From contig DASXOE010000117.1 of NCBI GenBank assembly GCA_036494575.1, positions 1 through 8,274 of the forward strand: a stretch of DNA of 8,274 bases, read 5' to 3'. Under the pieces are notes generated by a model. That model had not been told where the DNA came from, did no database searches, and saw only the letters and a program-made list of their open reading frames with translations. The translations under genes were made by a program, and so were the position numbers. This document shows positions 1-4,336 of this stretch, in pieces. This DNA comes from DASZFV01 sp036494575. GTDB lineage: Bacteria; Myxococcota_A; Polyangia; Fen-1088. How positions within the stretch are numbered: position 1 is the stretch's first letter; each line of letters begins with the position of its first letter.

Positions 1-179
1 CGAGCACGGGGGGCTCGGGAGCCTCCCACGGTCCCGAACTTGAGCGCAGGCCGGCTTCGCCGGCCGGAGCGAGCACGGGGGGCTCGGGAGCCTCCCACGG
101 TCCCGAACTTGAGCGCAGGCCGGCTTCGCCGGCCGGAGCGAGCACGGGGGGCTCGGGACCCTTTGAGGGTCCCGAACTT
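1..179. repeat. 69-bp intergenic tandem repeat, two full copies plus a diverged third
   Basis: Copies start at 1, 70 and 139, each with CGAGCACGGGGGGCTCGGGA. Copies 1 and 2 (1-69, 70-138) look identical by eye. Copy 3 (139-179) matches for 20 nt, differs over 159-167, matches again at TCCCGAACTT (170-179), then stops. Each full copy carries a perfect 7-bp hairpin GGCCGGC-TTC-GCCGGCC (49-65, 118-134) and an inverted pair TCGGGA/TCCCGA. The array may continue left of the window. It has no unique spacers, so it is not CRISPR. No coding sequence is supported here. A related copy lies at the right end of the window, so this is a dispersed family. Its role (transcription end, nucleoid or recombination site) is unknown. 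Confidence 0.93.
153..175. other. Perfect 10-bp stem-loop in the third repeat copy
   Basis: TCGGGACCCT, loop TTG, AGGGTCCCGA. All ten pairs are Watson-Crick. Copies 1 and 2 keep only the outer six pairs, so the third copy has gained a stronger hairpin just before bioB. There is no T-run after it, so a classical intrinsic terminator is not shown. It could still end transcription from upstream, or be a protein site overlapping the bioB promoter. Confidence 0.7.
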
Positions 180-191
180 AATGCTAAAAAT
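163..191 (+). promoter_or_regulatory. Candidate bioB promoter giving a very short leader
   Basis: TTGAGG (163-168, four of six matches to TTGACA), a 16-nt spacer, then TGC followed by TAAAAA (185-190) resembling an extended -10. This is the only A/T-rich patch in the area. Transcription would begin near 197-200, at or just before the GTG at 201, and no Shine-Dalgarno precedes that GTG. A leaderless or near-leaderless bioB mRNA is an inference. The -35-like element begins in the hairpin loop and runs into its 3' arm. Confidence 0.4.
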
Positions 192-200
192 ACCCCGCCC

Positions 201-1151
201 GTGACCACCGAATTCACTCTCAAAGCCGTCCGTGCGATTCATGACCTGCCGCTGCCGGATCTGATCGCGCGCGCGCAGAGCGTGCACCGCGAGCACCACC
301 CGTCGGGCGAGGTGCAACTCTGCTCGCTCCTCTCCGTGAAGACGGGCGGCTGCCCCGAAGACTGCGCGTACTGCCCGCAGTCATCGAAGTACGACACCGG
401 CGTCGACGCCGAGCGCATGATGAAGCCTGCCGAGGTGCTCGAGGCCGCCGGCCGCGCCAAGGATGCCGGCGCGACGCGCTTCTGCATGGGCGCCGCCTGG
501 CGCGAGGTCAAGGAGGGCCCGGCCTTCGACAGCGTGCTCGAGATGGTGCGCGGCGTGCGCGCCCTCGGCATGGAGGCGTGCTGCACGCTGGGCATGCTCG
601 ACGAGGCGCAGGCCCGGCGCCTCGCCGACGCGGGCCTGTCGGCCTACAACCACAACCTCGACACCTCGAAGACGTTCTACGGCGAGATCATCTCGACGCG
701 CGTGTACGAGGATCGCCTGCGCACGCTGCGCAACGTGCGCCAGGCCGGCATCACGGTGTGCTCGGGCGGCATCATCGGCATGGGCGAGTCGCTCGACGAT
801 CGCTGCGGCATGCTCATGACGCTCGCGAACCTCGACCCGCAACCCGAGAGCGTGCCCGTCAACGCGCTCGTGCCCGCGCCTGGCACGCCGCTCGCCAATC
901 GGCCGCCCGTCGACCCCATCGAGCTCGTGCGCATGATCGCGACTGCGCGCATCCTCATGCCGAAGGCGCGCGTGCGGCTCTCGGCGGGTCGGCTCGCTCT
1001 CTCGCGAGAGGCGCAGGTGCTGTGCTTCCTCGCGGGCGCCAACTCGATCTTCTACGGTGAGAAGCTGCTCACCACCGGCAATCCGGACGTCGAGGCCGAT
1101 CGCGCGCTGTTGCGCGACGCGGGCCTGCGCGCCGTGGTCGCGGCAGACTGA
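201..1151 (+). CDS. bioB: Biotin synthase BioB (radical SAM)
   Basis: Inserts sulfur into dethiobiotin to make biotin, the last step of biotin synthesis, in the cytoplasm. The 316-residue product matches BioB throughout. The radical-SAM cluster motif CPEDCAYC gives Cys51, Cys55 and Cys58 as ligands of the 4Fe-4S cluster that binds S-adenosylmethionine. The 2Fe-2S sulfur-donor ligands are also visible: Cys95 (RFCMGAAW), Cys127 (EACCTLG), Cys187 (TVCSGG) and Arg259 (VRLSAGR). The substrate-site motif YNHNLDTS is at 149-156. It lacks the C-terminal tail found in E. coli BioB (346 residues), which is common and not a sign of truncation. The start is GTG at 201; the nearby ATG at 181 is out of frame and closes within a few codons. 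No other bio gene is present in the window. The desaturase gene follows 40 nt downstream and may be co-transcribed. Identity is very sure. Confidence 0.97.
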   Translation: MTTEFTLKAVRAIHDLPLPDLIARAQSVHREHHPSGEVQLCSLLSVKTGGCPEDCAYCPQSSKYDTGVDAERMMKPAEVLEAAGRAKDAGATRFCMGAAWREVKEGPAFDSVLEMVRGVRALGMEACCTLGMLDEAQARRLADAGLSAYNHNLDTSKTFYGEIISTRVYEDRLRTLRNVRQAGITVCSGGIIGMGESLDDRCGMLMTLANLDPQPESVPVNALVPAPGTPLANRPPVDPIELVRMIATARILMPKARVRLSAGRLALSREAQVLCFLAGANSIFYGEKLLTTGNPDVEADRALLRDAGLRAVVAAD

Positions 1152-1191
1152 ACCGCATTTCGACCACCTTGGCAAAGGACCGACAGCCGCC

Positions 1192-2130
1192 GTGACACCC
1201 TCATCCGAAACCCTCTCGATCGACGCCTCCGAGATCGCCAAGCTCCAGCCTTGGCGGCGGCCCTGGTGGCAGCCCGCGCGCGGCGACGAGCCGACGTTCG
1301 GCTGGATGGTGCTCATCCACGTCACGGCCGTGCTCGGCATGGTTCTGTTCCCGCTGCCGGGCTGGCGCATCGCGCTCACGGCGTGGGCGATCTATTTCCT
1401 GGGCGGCCTCGGCACGACGGTGTGCTTTCACCGCGCCCTCGCGCACAAGACGCTCAAGCTGCACCCCGTGGCGCGCGACGTGCTGGTCTTCCTCGCGATG
1501 ATGAACGGGTCGGGCTCACCGCTGTCGTGGGTGGCGAACCACCGCCTGCACCACGCGAAGTCCGACACGCCCGAGGACATCTCGAGCCCGCGCATCGGCG
1601 GCTTCTGGTGGTCGCACCTGCGTTGGCTGTGGCAGGCCGGCGCCGCGCCCGTGCAGAAGTATTGCAAGGAGCTGAGCACGCCCGCGTACCGCAAGTGGAC
1701 GCGCCTGCAGATCCCGCTCTTCGCGGTGGCCTTCTTCCTCGGCCTGCCCTTCGGCCTTTATTTCGCGGCGCCCTCGGGCGGTCACGCGGCCGCGCACCCG
1801 GTGCTCGCGGCGCTCTTCTGGATTGGGCCCATCCGGCTCGTCTGGGCGCTGCACGCGCAGTGCTTCGTCAACAGCATCTGCCACCTGCGACCGGGCGTCG
1901 CGATGGGCGAGCCGACGGCGCGCAACGTGCCGTGGCTCGGCGTCATGCACGCGTTCCAGGGCGAGCAGTGGCACCAGAACCACCACGACCGCCCCGGCTC
2001 GGCGCGCCTCGGCTTCCAGCCCGGCCAGCTCGACATGGGCTGGTTGACGATCCTCGCGCTCGAGAAGCTCGGCCTCGCCAAGGACGTGAGGCGGCCCGAC
2101 CTGCGCGAAGAAGTCGAAGCGGCCGCCTAG
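1192..2130 (+). CDS. Membrane fatty-acyl desaturase (delta-9 acyl-CoA desaturase type)
   Basis: Di-iron enzyme that would introduce a double bond into a saturated fatty-acyl chain, using oxygen and an electron-transfer partner, in the inner membrane. From the GTG at 1192 it is 312 residues. The three histidine boxes are intact: HRALAH (80-85), HRLHH (117-121) and HQNHH (261-265). NSICH (227-231) matches the extra Asn/His metal-site motif of stearoyl-CoA desaturases. Hydrophobic segments lie near residues 37-76, 95-105, 173-193 and 203-220. The reading frame is open back to 1057 inside bioB, but the GTG at 1192 clears bioB, is preceded by AAAGGA (1174-1179, 12 nt away), and gives a normal N-terminus. 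Substrate (CoA- or lipid-linked) and exact regiospecificity cannot be read from the sequence. The stop lies 5 nt from the stop of the convergent trmL gene. Confidence 0.9.
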   Translation: MTPSSETLSIDASEIAKLQPWRRPWWQPARGDEPTFGWMVLIHVTAVLGMVLFPLPGWRIALTAWAIYFLGGLGTTVCFHRALAHKTLKLHPVARDVLVFLAMMNGSGSPLSWVANHRLHHAKSDTPEDISSPRIGGFWWSHLRWLWQAGAAPVQKYCKELSTPAYRKWTRLQIPLFAVAFFLGLPFGLYFAAPSGGHAAAHPVLAALFWIGPIRLVWALHAQCFVNSICHLRPGVAMGEPTARNVPWLGVMHAFQGEQWHQNHHDRPGSARLGFQPGQLDMGWLTILALEKLGLAKDVRRPDLREEVEAAA

Positions 2131-2135
2131 CGGAC

Positions 2136-2609
2136 TCAGCGCGCGGTGGCCATGCCCCACTGCCGCCGGACCTCGTAGGCGGCGATACCGACCGTCGTCG
2201 AGAGGTTGAGCGAGCGCAGCTCCGGATCGAGCATGGGCACCCGCACCGTGCGCTCGCCGTGGCGCGCGAGCAGCTCGGGCGGCAAGCCGATGCTCTCCCG
2301 CCCGAAGATCAGCACGGCCGGGCACGGGTAGCTCACGGCCTGGTAATCGCGCGCGCCTGCCGAGGAGAAGAAGAAGGACGCGCCGAGCGTCGGCAGCGCG
2401 CGCTCGAGCTCGTCAAAGGTCGGCCACACACGCGGCTTCACGCGCGGCCAGTAGTCGAGGCCCGCCCGCCGCACCTGCGCGTCGTCGAGCGAGAATCCGA
2501 GCGGCCGCACGAGGTGGAGCTGGGCGCCCGCCGCCAGGCACGTGCGGCCGGCGTTGCCGGTGTTCCAGTGGATCTCCGGCTCGACGAGGACGACGTGCAG
2601 GTCCGACAT
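2136..2609 (-). CDS. trmL: tRNA (cytidine/uridine-34) 2'-O-methyltransferase TrmL
   Basis: SPOUT-family methyltransferase that puts a 2'-O-methyl group, from S-adenosylmethionine, on the wobble nucleotide 34 of certain leucine tRNAs. The product is 157 residues, the same length as E. coli TrmL. The three SPOUT motifs are clear: EPEIHWNTGNAGRTC (10-24), the first loop of the trefoil knot IFGRESIGLP (101-110), and VPMLDPELRSLNLSTTVGIA (124-143) with the conserved Ser-Leu-Asn-Leu-Ser. GLDYW (50-54) matches the family's AGLDY segment. The start is ATG at 2609-2607 with no recognisable Shine-Dalgarno. Instead GCCTGGTAG ends 9 nt upstream, exactly as in the divergent pseudouridine synthase gene. 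It is convergent with the desaturase, with 5 nt between stops, so any terminators lie inside the genes. A general SpoU-type methylase is less likely given length and motifs. Confidence 0.93.
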   Translation of the reverse strand: MSDLHVVLVEPEIHWNTGNAGRTCLAAGAQLHLVRPLGFSLDDAQVRRAGLDYWPRVKPRVWPTFDELERALPTLGASFFFSSAGARDYQAVSYPCPAVLIFGRESIGLPPELLARHGERTVRVPMLDPELRSLNLSTTVGIAAYEVRRQWGMATAR

Positions 2610-2618
2610 GCCGCGAGG

Positions 2619-2627
2619 CTACCAGGC
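2619..2627 (-). promoter_or_regulatory. GCCTGGTAG leader element before trmL
   Basis: Read on the minus strand, GCCTGGTAG is followed by 9 nt (CCTCGCGGC) and then the trmL ATG. TGGTAGCCT can be read as an extended -10 (TG, one base, TANNNT) ending 6 nt before the ATG, which would place the transcription start at the start codon. The same 9-mer with the same spacing precedes the divergent gene. The promoter role is inferred. Confidence 0.4.
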
Positions 2628-2651
2628 CGGCGGCGGCTGGAGACGGCGCGA

Positions 2652-2711
2652 CGGCACGAAACCGCGCGACGCGAACCCCGCTGGCGCGAAGCCTGATGGC
2701 GCGAAGCCTGG
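2652..2711 (+). repeat. 15-bp tandem repeats in the trmL/pseudouridine synthase gap
   Basis: TGGCGCGAAGCCTG occurs at 2682-2695 and 2697-2710, a period of 15. Two weaker copies precede it at 2652-2666 and 2667-2681 (9 and 10 matches of 15 to the unit by hand alignment). The last unit overlaps the GCCTGGTAG leader element of the downstream gene. On the minus strand the unit reads as a Gly-Phe-Ala-Pro-Ser repeat, but there is no sign that this is translated. Confidence 0.75.
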
Positions 2712-2717
2712 TAGATA
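2706..2717 (+). promoter_or_regulatory. GCCTGGTAG leader element before the pseudouridine synthase
   Basis: GCCTGGTAG (2706-2714), then ATAAGCGCG, then ATG at 2724. TGGTAGATA can serve as an extended -10 whose hexamer TAGATA ends 6 nt before the ATG, which would give a leaderless transcript. There is no Shine-Dalgarno, and an in-frame TAG (2712-2714) rules out a longer N-terminus. The promoter role is inferred. Confidence 0.4.
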
Positions 2718-2723
2718 AGCGCG

Positions 2724-3449
2724 ATGCCCCGCCTGGACGCGCTCCTCGCGCTCAACCTCGCCTGCTCGAAGACGAAGGCGCGCGACGTGATGGCCGCCGG
2801 CCGCGTGCGCGCCTCCGACGGCGCGCCGCTCGGCGATCCGCGCCTCGACGTGCCGGCGGCGTCGCTGCCGTTCGCCGTCGCCGTCGATGAAGAGCCGCTC
2901 GCGCTCGTCGCCGCCGCGCACGTGCTGCAACACAAGCCCGCGGGGTGCGTGACGGCGCTCGATGACGTGCGCCACCCGACCGCCTACGCGCTGCTTCGTG
3001 ACGCGCCCTTGTTCGCCGAGCTGCGCGCCGTGGGGCGCCTCGACCTCGACACCTCCGGCCTCCTCATCTGGACGACCGAGGGAACTTGGCTGCAGCGGCT
3101 GACGCACCCCAAGCGCGCGGTGCCACGGACGTACCACGCCGCGCTCGCGCGCCCGTTTCAGGCGCTCCCCGCCGTGGGCCTGACGCTCGAGGACGGCCAC
3201 CGCCCGACCATCGCGGAGCTGACGGCCCTCCCGGCCGGCGATGCGCACCCCGCGCTGCGCGCCCCCGGCGAGGCCGGGGCGTTCGCGACGATCACGGTCG
3301 TGGGCGGCGCGTACCACGAGGTCCGGCGCATCTTCGCCGCGCTCGACAGCCACGTCCTGGCGCTCTGCCGCGTGGCTTTCGGCCGCCTTGCGTTGCCGCC
3401 CGAGATGCCCGCTGGCGGCTGGTGCGCCATCGATCCTGGCGACGTATAG
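2724..3449 (+). CDS. RsuA-family rRNA pseudouridine synthase (probably 16S rRNA Psi516)
   Basis: Isomerises a specific uridine to pseudouridine in rRNA. The 241-residue product has the RsuA/RluB/RluE/RluF arrangement. An N-terminal S4-like RNA-binding segment spans residues 3-43 (RLDALLALNLACSKTKARDV onward). KPAGCVT follows at 71-77. The catalytic motif GRLDLDTSGLL is at 104-114, with Asp107 as the expected catalytic residue. The family signature YHEVRRIFAALDSHV is at 197-211. Length and the presence of S4 fit RsuA (231 residues in E. coli) better than RluE, but rRNA target assignment between these paralogues needs a phylogeny. In-frame TAG at 2712 fixes ATG 2724 as the first start. It is divergent from trmL, another RNA-modification gene. 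Its stop is immediately followed by the long palindrome at 3450. Confidence 0.9.
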   Translation: MPRLDALLALNLACSKTKARDVMAAGRVRASDGAPLGDPRLDVPAASLPFAVAVDEEPLALVAAAHVLQHKPAGCVTALDDVRHPTAYALLRDAPLFAELRAVGRLDLDTSGLLIWTTEGTWLQRLTHPKRAVPRTYHAALARPFQALPAVGLTLEDGHRPTIAELTALPAGDAHPALRAPGEAGAFATITVVGGAYHEVRRIFAALDSHVLALCRVAFGRLALPPEMPAGGWCAIDPGDV

Positions 3450-3531
3450 CGGATCGCGTGTGTCCGAGCATTCGCCATATCGGAATTCCGGTAAGGTGAT
3501 GCGCACGAATGCGACACCGCGGCGCGATCCG
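3450..3531. other. 82-nt interrupted palindrome (structured intergenic element)
   Basis: Three in-register arm pairs build one long stem. CGGATCGCG (3450-3458) pairs with CGCGATCCG (3523-3531). GTGTC (3460-3464) pairs with GACAC (3513-3517). GCATTCG (3468-3474) pairs with CGAATGC (3506-3512). That is 21 Watson-Crick pairs, interrupted by a 1-by-5 internal loop and a 3-nt bulge. The roughly 31-nt apical loop holds a 10-bp palindrome CGGAATTCCG (3481-3490). The element begins at the base after the stop codon and ends just before a -10-like TGTAAT. It could be a terminator-like 3' structure, a small structured RNA, a MITE-like relic or a regulator site. No T-run follows. Confidence 0.8.
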
Positions 3532-3538
3532 GTGTAAT
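3511..3538 (+). promoter_or_regulatory. Candidate promoter of the exported beta-strand protein gene
   Basis: GCGACA (3511-3516, four of six to TTGACA), a 16-nt spacer, TGTAAT (3533-3538, five of six to TATAAT). The start would fall near 3545, giving a leader of about 36 nt that carries a hairpin and a strong Shine-Dalgarno. The -35-like element lies inside the right arm of the 3450-3531 palindrome. Confidence 0.35.
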
Positions 3539-3547
3539 GGAGACCAG

Positions 3548-3576
3548 CCGAGAAGTTGGTCGGCCAACTCGGAGGT
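3548..3576 (+). promoter_or_regulatory. Leader hairpin touching a strong Shine-Dalgarno
   Basis: AGTTGG (3554-3559), loop TCGG, CCAACT (3564-3569). The outer CCG (3548-3550) can pair with CGG (3570-3572) across a 3-nt bulge, which covers the first two G of the ribosome site GGAGGT (3571-3576). The ATG at 3581 follows 4 nt after GGAGGT, and this site decides the start of the gene. Control of translation by the hairpin is possible but not shown. Confidence 0.5.
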
Positions 3577-3580
3577 CCGC

Positions 3581-4180
3581 ATGAAGATCCACAAGGCAAC
3601 GCTCACTCTCTCCACCGCCGTCGTCGTGGCCGTAGCTGGCCTCGCCACCCCGGCGTTCGCGCAAGAAACCGCCCCGCCCCCGGTGACCGAAAACGCGCCG
3701 GCCGCGCCCAAGGCTCACCACGGCGACATCGCCGGTGGCGGCCTCGGCATCGGCGCCGCCGCATTCATCTCGGGGCTCTTCGGGCCCGAGGTGGTCTATG
3801 ACTTCGGGCAGTTCCACGTCGAGGGTTTGCTCGCCTTCGCCCGAACCCCGGGGAACGGCCCCAACCCGCCGACCGACTCGGTCTTCCAGTTCGGTCTGGG
3901 GGGTTGGTACCACCTGCACATCGGGGAGAACAGCGACTTCTCGGCGGGCGGCGTCTTCGCCCTGCGCGACTTTTCTCCCGGAGGCGGCGGCAACAGCCTC
4001 GTCGGCTTCGAGATCGAGCCCGGCATCATGATCCGCGCCTTCATCACGCCGAACGTCGCGTTACATGGACGCGCGGGCTTCGTGCTCGCGTTCGGCGACT
4101 CGACCGGACCGCTCAACAAGCAGCTCGCCCTGGACGGCCAGATCACGGGCGGCCTCGGGATCACGTACTTTTTCCGGTAG
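3581..4180 (+). CDS. Small exported beta-strand-rich protein, possible outer-membrane barrel (unknown function)
   Basis: I do not recognise a named family. From ATG 3581 it is 199 residues. A typical Sec signal peptide covers 1-27, with basic MKIHK, a hydrophobic core TAVVVAVAGLATP and cleavage expected after AFA. A short Pro/Ala-rich linker follows (28-45). From about 48 to the end the chain alternates glycine and aromatic or hydrophobic residues in short strands separated by Gly/Pro/Asn turns (for example FQFGLGGWYHLHI, 102-114, and GQITGGLGITYFF, 186-198). The end ITYFFR is like the aromatic last strand of outer-membrane beta-barrels. About 150 mature residues would suit an eight-strand barrel. 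The frame is open back to 3509, but GGAGGT 4 nt before 3581 and the signal peptide settle the start. Export is secure; the barrel is inferred. It lies 156 nt upstream of the coiled-coil/kinase pair and may or may not belong with them. Confidence 0.85.
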   Translation: MKIHKATLTLSTAVVVAVAGLATPAFAQETAPPPVTENAPAAPKAHHGDIAGGGLGIGAAAFISGLFGPEVVYDFGQFHVEGLLAFARTPGNGPNPPTDSVFQFGLGGWYHLHIGENSDFSAGGVFALRDFSPGGGGNSLVGFEIEPGIMIRAFITPNVALHGRAGFVLAFGDSTGPLNKQLALDGQITGGLGITYFFR

Positions 4181-4186
4181 CGATCC

Positions 4187-4229
4187 CGGCCGAAAGGCCG
4201 ATGCCCGCGGGTCATGCGAGCCCCGCGGG
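4187..4229. terminator. GC-rich hairpins after the exported protein gene
   Basis: Six nucleotides after the stop, CGGCC-GAAA-GGCCG (4187-4200) forms a 5-bp stem with a GNRA tetraloop. Then CCCGCGGG (4204-4211) and CCCCGCGGGG (4221-4230) are self-complementary and can also pair with each other into an 8-bp stem. No T-run follows, so this is at best a GC-hairpin terminator or an mRNA 3' stabiliser. Confidence 0.4.
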
Positions 4230-4251
4230 GCGCCTGGCGGCGCTTGCGCGG

Positions 4252-4269
4252 ACGTCAACTCTCTGACGT
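4252..4269. promoter_or_regulatory. Dyad operator candidate upstream of the coiled-coil/kinase pair
   Basis: ACGTCA (4252-4257), 6-nt spacer ACTCTC, TGACGT (4264-4269): perfect 6-bp inverted arms with centres 12 bp apart, near one helical turn, as expected for a dimeric regulator. It lies 67 nt before the ATG at 4337, in the gap between the GC hairpins and the operon, where a promoter is expected. I could not identify a convincing -35/-10 pair beside it, and no regulator is assigned. Confidence 0.4.
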
Positions 4270-4336
4270 AGATGATCTGGGCGAGCCGGCGGCTTCGACG
4301 CACGCCGTCGTGCTCACCTCAACTTCAGGGGGGCCC

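Noticed and set aside
1..179. CRISPR array
   Set aside because: The 69-bp units are directly joined, with no unique spacers and no cas genes nearby.
1057..1191. Longer desaturase N-terminus beginning inside bioB
   Set aside because: It would overlap bioB by 95 nt and add a Cys/Arg-rich stretch unlike desaturases; GTG 1192 gives a normal start after bioB.
2119..2133. CCGC-CTA-GCGG hairpin between the convergent genes as a bidirectional terminator
   Set aside because: It has only 4 bp, spans the desaturase stop codon and has no T-run; it is too weak to call.
2619..2720. Minus-strand Gly-Phe-Ala-Pro-Ser repeat peptide
   Set aside because: It arises from the 15-bp DNA repeat in an antisense frame that continues into the pseudouridine synthase gene; there is no start, domain or ribosome site to support translation.
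3481..3490. CGGAATTCCG palindrome as a stand-alone operator
   Set aside because: It is only 10 bp and lies in the loop of the larger palindrome, so it is better described as part of that element.
3509..3580. Longer N-terminus for the exported protein
   Set aside because: It would bury the signal peptide and ignore the strong GGAGGT 4 nt before ATG 3581; it also runs through the palindrome arm.
4235..4248. Sigma-54 promoter TGGC...TTGCG before the coiled-coil gene
   Set aside because: The distance between GG and GC is 10, whereas the -24/-12 consensus needs 12; the spacing is strict in this family.
4214..4336. Longer N-terminus for the coiled-coil protein
   Set aside because: It would put 41 Arg-rich residues before the signal peptide and run through the hairpin and dyad region; AGGGGGG supports ATG 4337.
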